From: Crocinitomicaceae bacterium
GTDB taxonomy: Bacteria > Bacteroidota > Bacteroidia > Flavobacteriales_D > Parvicellaceae
DNA: 64,000 nucleotides
Reading direction: 5' to 3'
Assembly (NCBI GenBank): GCA_002723085.1
Contig: PBNK01000013.1
Coordinates: 1 to 64,000, forward strand
The notes beneath the pieces were generated by a model. The model was not told where the DNA came from. It saw nothing but the letters and a program-made list of their open reading frames with translations, and searched no databases. Below, one piece after another: positions 59,968 through 64,000 of the stretch (within the stretch, counting starts at the first letter, position 1; every line of letters starts with the position of its first letter). Made by a program: the position numbers and the translations under genes.

Positions 59968-61914
59968 GTGAAAAATTTGATCCCCCAAGAAACCATAGCT
60001 AAAATTTTTGATTCTGCAGATATAGTTGATGTGATAAGTGATTTTGTAAATCTCAAGAAATCCGGTTCTAACTTTAAGGGTCTTAGTCCATTTTCAAATG
60101 AAAAAACACCTTCATTTATGGTTTCACCTGCTAAGGGGATTTTTAAAGATTTTAGTTCTGGCAAGGGTGGGAATGTAGTTACATTTTTAATGGAGCATGA
60201 TCAATTAAATTATCCTGAAGCATTAAAATGGCTAGCTCGAAAATATAATATTGAAATTATTGAAGAAGAGTTATCTAACGAACAAATTGCAGCAAATAAC
60301 TCTAGGGAAGGCCTCTACCTTGCTCAGCAATATGCTAATGCTTTTTTTAAAGATCAACTTTTTAATTCTGATGAAGGAAAATCAATTGGTTTAAGTTATT
60401 TCAAATCTAGAGGCTATTTAGAAACAACCATAAAAGAATTTGAACTAGGATATTCTCCATTAAAAATGGATGCACTTCACTCAAAAGCAATCAAGGATGG
60501 TTATGCAATTGAAAATCTAGAAAAAGCAGGATTAGTTAAGAAAAGTGAAAAAGGCTGGTATGATTTTTACAGAGGACGCGTCATCTTCCCTATTCATAAT
60601 ATTACTGGAAGAATTATTGGTTTTGGAGGAAGAACACTAAGAACAGATAAAAAAGTTGCTAAATATTTTAATTCTCCCGAATCAGAAATATATAATAAAA
60701 GTAAAGTCTTATATGGAATGTATCAGGCAAAAAACAGTATAATTAAAGAAGATTGTTGCTTTTTAGTTGAAGGATACACTGATGTTATTTCCATGAATAA
60801 ATCTGGAATTAAAAATGTAGTTTCTTCAAGTGGGACTTCATTAACTGAAGGTCAAATTAGGCTAATTAAACGCTTTACAAATAACATAATTATTCTATAT
60901 GATGGAGATGCTGCTGGGATAAATGCATCATTTAGGGGGATAGACTTAGTTTTAAAGCAAGGTTTAACTGTAAAGGTTATTGTTTTTCCAGAAAATGAAG
61001 ATCCAGATAGTTACTCTAATAAGATAAGTACATCTGAATTTCAAAACTTTCTATATGAAAACCAAAAAGATTTCCTAACATTCAAAGCTGAAATGCTTTT
61101 AAATAAAGCAAAAAAAGACCCTGTTAAAATAGCAGAAACCATTAAGGATATAGTTTCTTCAATTGCAATAATCCCCGACCCAATAACAAGATCAATATTT
61201 ATTAAAAGTACCTCTCAGACTTTTGACATTGACGAACAAATGCTCATTCAAGAAGTCAATAAAAAGTTAAAGAAAATTAGCCCTTCAAATTATAGCCCTT
61301 CTGTTCAAGATAATTCAAAATCATTTCTTCCTTCAAAAGCTATAGACAAAGGAGTAAAACATAAACTAGACACCCAAGAAAAAGACTTAATCCGATTAAT
61401 GCTAAATTATGGCTCATTATCCATCCCTTTAGAGATAAAATCTGAAAATGGAGAAACTAGTGAAGAGCAATACCCTTTAGCTCAATTTATAATTGAAGAA
61501 ATGCTAACTGATAATCTTAATTATAATAATTCTACGTATCAAAATATTTTTAATGAATTTGTTGATGGTCTAGAAAACGGATTATTAATAAATGATCAAC
61601 ATTTCATTCAAAACCCAAACTTAACTAGTCTTGTAGTAGATTTAACTACTTCAGAAAACACTTTGAGCGAAAATTGGGAAAAAAAGCATCAAATTCAAAC
61701 TAAAACAGAACCTTTGAGGCTAAAACAAGCTGCAATTGAATCTGTTTTTATTTACAAATTAAGAGTAACTGAAAATTTAATTCTTGAAAAACAAATGCAG
61801 CTAAAAGAATTTGTAAATTCAACTGAATCTGATATTAAATTAGAAGAAATTAACGAATTAATGAAAGTCCGTAATATATTTGCTAAAGAACTAGGGATTA
61901 TAATAACACAATAA
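59968..61914 (+). CDS. dnaG: DNA primase with degenerate zinc ribbon
   Basis: DnaG makes RNA primers for replication. It has 648 residues. The N-terminal CHC2 zinc-ribbon region is recognisable (FKGLSPFSNEKTPSF, then GIFKDFSSGKGGNV) but all four zinc ligands are replaced: Ser40, Ser43, Asp61 and Ser64. The catalytic TOPRIM core is intact: FLVEGYTDVISM, SSSGTSLTEGQIRLIKRF, ILYDGDAAGINAS. A helicase-binding C-terminal region follows. The start is GTG at 59968; no ATG precedes the conserved front. It is 3 bp ahead of mscS. Confidence 0.95.
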   Translation: MKNLIPQETIAKIFDSADIVDVISDFVNLKKSGSNFKGLSPFSNEKTPSFMVSPAKGIFKDFSSGKGGNVVTFLMEHDQLNYPEALKWLARKYNIEIIEEELSNEQIAANNSREGLYLAQQYANAFFKDQLFNSDEGKSIGLSYFKSRGYLETTIKEFELGYSPLKMDALHSKAIKDGYAIENLEKAGLVKKSEKGWYDFYRGRVIFPIHNITGRIIGFGGRTLRTDKKVAKYFNSPESEIYNKSKVLYGMYQAKNSIIKEDCCFLVEGYTDVISMNKSGIKNVVSSSGTSLTEGQIRLIKRFTNNIIILYDGDAAGINASFRGIDLVLKQGLTVKVIVFPENEDPDSYSNKISTSEFQNFLYENQKDFLTFKAEMLLNKAKKDPVKIAETIKDIVSSIAIIPDPITRSIFIKSTSQTFDIDEQMLIQEVNKKLKKISPSNYSPSVQDNSKSFLPSKAIDKGVKHKLDTQEKDLIRLMLNYGSLSIPLEIKSENGETSEEQYPLAQFIIEEMLTDNLNYNNSTYQNIFNEFVDGLENGLLINDQHFIQNPNLTSLVVDLTTSENTLSENWEKKHQIQTKTEPLRLKQAAIESVFIYKLRVTENLILEKQMQLKEFVNSTESDIKLEEINELMKVRNIFAKELGIIITQ

Positions 61915-61917
61915 AAA

Positions 61918-63033
61918 ATGAACTTTTTAGATTATTTTGATTATGACCACATTTTAAATATCTCTCTAATTGGTGTTGTTATTTTGTTCTGGCTAATTGC
62001 AAACAATTGGATAAACAAAAAACTCAATGCCTTTTTAAAGAAAAGAGATTGGCTTGTTTCTGGGAGAGAAAATAATTTAAAAGCTCTAGCTAAAAATATA
62101 TTATTCATTTTTTGTTGCATTTTATGGTTTTCTTTAGAAAAGTTAATCAGTGTAGCTTTTTCAATCAATAGAATAATGGATTTAGAAATCCTACCTAAAA
62201 GTTGGTTTGGAAATAGTTCTATTCAATTTACTATTGGAAGTATTTTTTACATAATTATAATTATTGTTCTAGCTAAATTAGCTGTGAGCTTTTTTAGAAT
62301 ATTAATTTATCGTTCAACAAAGTCTAAATCTTGGATTGACGAAGGCAGTAGATACACTATTGTTCAATTATCTAAATATTTTATATATACTATTGCTACT
62401 ATTATTGCCCTTCAAGGTGGAATTGGGATTGATGTAACTTTTTTGGTTGCTGGGTCTGCTGCTTTATTTGTAGGAATTGGTTTTGGATTACAATCCATTT
62501 TAGGAGATGTTTTTTCAGGTATAATTCTTCTTTTTGACGGAAGTATTAAAGTTGGAGATGTGGTGGAAATGCCTGGAGAAGAAATATGCAAAGTTGAATA
62601 TATCTTTATTAGAACCTCACAACTAAAAACCATTGAGGGAAAGATGATTATTGTCCCTAACTCTGGATTAACTAAAGAAAATGTTGTGAATTGGTCAATA
62701 AGCGACAAAGTGACTAGATTTCATATTGATGTAAGTGTTGCATATGGAACAGATACATCATTAGTAAAAGACACTTTATATAAATGCGCTTTAAAGCACC
62801 CAATGGTTGACAAAAACAGAAACATACTTGTCCTTTTAGATGATTTTGGTGAATATTCATTGAAATTTAAAGTTTTTTTCTGGGTTAAAAACACTTGGGA
62901 AATTATCAACATTAAAAGTGATATAAGATATATGATTGATCAAGATTTTAAAGAAAGTGGAATTAAAATACCATTCCCTCAAAGAGATTTGCATTTAATG
63001 TCAGATCAGAGAAAAGATAATTCTAATCATTAA
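61918..63033 (+). CDS. MscS-family mechanosensitive channel
   Basis: This is a 371-residue inner-membrane channel. Four or five membrane helices are visible; the pore helix TM3 contains FLVAGSAALFVGIGFGLQSI. The beta domain starts with GIILLFDGSIKVGDVVEMPG and VEYIFIRTSQLKTIEGKMII, followed by VPNSGLTKENVVNWSISDK. Opening under osmotic down-shock releases solutes. The gene is 3 bp after dnaG and overlaps recJ by 11 bp at the 3' end. Confidence 0.93.
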   Translation: MNFLDYFDYDHILNISLIGVVILFWLIANNWINKKLNAFLKKRDWLVSGRENNLKALAKNILFIFCCILWFSLEKLISVAFSINRIMDLEILPKSWFGNSSIQFTIGSIFYIIIIIVLAKLAVSFFRILIYRSTKSKSWIDEGSRYTIVQLSKYFIYTIATIIALQGGIGIDVTFLVAGSAALFVGIGFGLQSILGDVFSGIILLFDGSIKVGDVVEMPGEEICKVEYIFIRTSQLKTIEGKMIIVPNSGLTKENVVNWSISDKVTRFHIDVSVAYGTDTSLVKDTLYKCALKHPMVDKNRNILVLLDDFGEYSLKFKVFFWVKNTWEIINIKSDIRYMIDQDFKESGIKIPFPQRDLHLMSDQRKDNSNH

Positions 63034-64000
63034 CCACATTTACTTTAATGTCCTTAATCATGAGCTGAAGTTTTTCCATATTCATGTAAGTATTTGCTGA
63101 TAAGCTAGCCACTATGTTGAATGATTTTGCTTCTTTTATTTCTTTTAACATTTTAGCATTATTAAACCATATACCATCATAAAGTTTATTAAAATCTTTA
63201 TGCTTTAATTGTAATTTTAAATGTTTTTCACCTACTATTTTAGAGTTGCCACTATCCATTAAATTTTTAATTTCAAAATTAGGAGTTGGATTTGATGGTC
63301 CAAAAGGTGCCATTTGATCTATTAGTCTAAATAGTTTTGGCATTGAATAATTTTTCTTATCCCTTTTCAAATCTTCAAATGAAATTATATTATCAATATT
63401 TAATATTGGAATTAAATGTTCTTTAGAAATTTTCATTGACACTTCTTTTTCAAACCTAATAATAAATTCACTTAAGTTTTGTTTTGGCATTGTCAATCCA
63501 GCAGCATATTTATGCCCCCCAAATCTTTGAAAAAGATCATTCATATTATTAAGAATTTCATATACATCAAAACCTTTAACAGATCTAGCAGATCCCGTAA
63601 TTAAATCTCCATCTTTACATAAAACAACTGTTGGGCGATAATAAGAATCCATTAATCTAGAAGCTACTATCCCTACAACTCCTTTATGCCATTTTTCTCC
63701 ATAAACAACAGTAGTTACTTTTCCATTAATTTCTTTTTCAACTTTTAATAATGCTTCTTTTGTAATTTGTTCGTCAATCTCTTTTCTTTCATTATTTATT
63801 TTTTCAATAAATTGAATCTTTGGCTGTAACGTTTCTAAATTATCATCCATTAACATTTCAGTTGCTTTTGAAGCTATTGATAATCTACCGGCCGCATTTA
63901 TTCTTGGTGCTATTGCAAAAACTAAATCATTAGAATCAATTACTTTTTGACGTTTTGCATTAGAAAACATATTTTTAAAACACAATAAAGGAGATGTATT
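63023..64000 (-). CDS. recJ: Single-stranded-DNA exonuclease RecJ (C-terminal part; cut by window edge)
   Basis: This is the C-terminal ~325 residues of a 5'-3' single-strand exonuclease for recombination and repair. The frame stays open to base 64000 (NTSPLLCFKNMFSNAKRQK), so a TTG at 63985 is only an apparent start and the DHH domain lies outside. Visible motifs are LVFAIAPRINAAGRLSIASK, GVVGIVASRLMDSYYRPTVV, ITGSARSVKGFDVYEILNNM, FQRFGGHKYAAGL, and MAPFGPSNPTPNFEIKNL with the OB domain. The stop overlaps mscS by 11 bp. Confidence 0.95.
   Translation of the reverse strand, partial: NTSPLLCFKNMFSNAKRQKVIDSNDLVFAIAPRINAAGRLSIASKATEMLMDDNLETLQPKIQFIEKINNERKEIDEQITKEALLKVEKEINGKVTTVVYGEKWHKGVVGIVASRLMDSYYRPTVVLCKDGDLITGSARSVKGFDVYEILNNMNDLFQRFGGHKYAAGLTMPKQNLSEFIIRFEKEVSMKISKEHLIPILNIDNIISFEDLKRDKKNYSMPKLFRLIDQMAPFGPSNPTPNFEIKNLMDSGNSKIVGEKHLKLQLKHKDFNKLYDGIWFNNAKMLKEIKEAKSFNIVASLSANTYMNMEKLQLMIKDIKVNVVND

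Overview
The window is a low-GC (roughly 30% by eye), gene-dense chromosomal segment of a member of the Bacteroidota, most likely a marine Flavobacteriales relative (Crocinitomicaceae or Cryomorphaceae type; this placement is an inference). Supporting signs are the gliding genes gldE-gldD behind mutY-ssb, two kinds of type IX secretion (T9SS) sorting domain, a PorE-like envelope protein, a fused SecDF, a near-total lack of Shine-Dalgarno sequences, and promoters of the flavobacterial form TTG-N(19-25)-TAnnTTTG. I see no insertion sequence, prophage, CRISPR array or island. Both window edges cut genes: rpoC on the left and recJ on the right.

Positions 1-11,350 (all minus strand) hold the translation and transcription block. 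Read 5' to 3' it runs rpsU, xerC, hpf, tRNA-Thr(UGU), tRNA-Tyr, tRNA-Gly, tRNA-Thr(GGU), tuf, tRNA-Trp, secE, nusG, rplK, rplA, rplJ, rplL, rpoB, rpoC. It carries internal hairpins, terminators and promoters that I could place. Positions 11,351-23,336 (minus) hold housekeeping and envelope genes: two-gene and three-gene runs such as acyl-CoA dehydrogenase, apt, a helix-hairpin-helix protein, an alanine:Na+ symporter with an odd SprB-like head, an SDR reductase, a K+ channel, PspC, pyrF, prfA, purM and a PorE-like protein. Then come type II glutamine synthetase (plus) and a minus-strand protein-export and ion group (secDF, tatA, Ca2+/Na+ exchanger).

Positions 29,197-34,851 are the most interesting part. 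A T9SS-secreted FG-GAP/VCBS protein and a DCC-family protein are followed, beyond mdh, by an ECF sigma factor. The sigma gene is translationally coupled to a membrane protein that has an anti-sigma-like cytoplasmic head and a type B T9SS sorting domain at its far end. The VCBS gene and the sigma gene share an upstream motif, GCAAC-N15-CGTT, which looks like an ECF-type promoter. I read this as a candidate sigma/anti-sigma pair that senses or serves T9SS and controls at least one T9SS cargo. This is inference, but it is testable.

The rest is gyrB; a coupled outer-membrane barrel and giant TPR protein; ftsE with surface glycosylation genes; murB; the suf Fe-S operon (sufB, sufC, sufD and an A-type carrier); thiL; an operon of HU, a 30-residue ribosomal-type mini-protein and RNase E/G, whose rng gene has a perfect Shine-Dalgarno sequence; mutY-ssb-gldE-gldD; a glutaryl-CoA-type dehydrogenase; dnaG with a degenerate zinc ribbon; mscS; and partial recJ. 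Six of the eight convergent gene pairs overlap or abut at their stop codons, and only two have a bidirectional terminator. No stretch over 300 bases lacks a gene.
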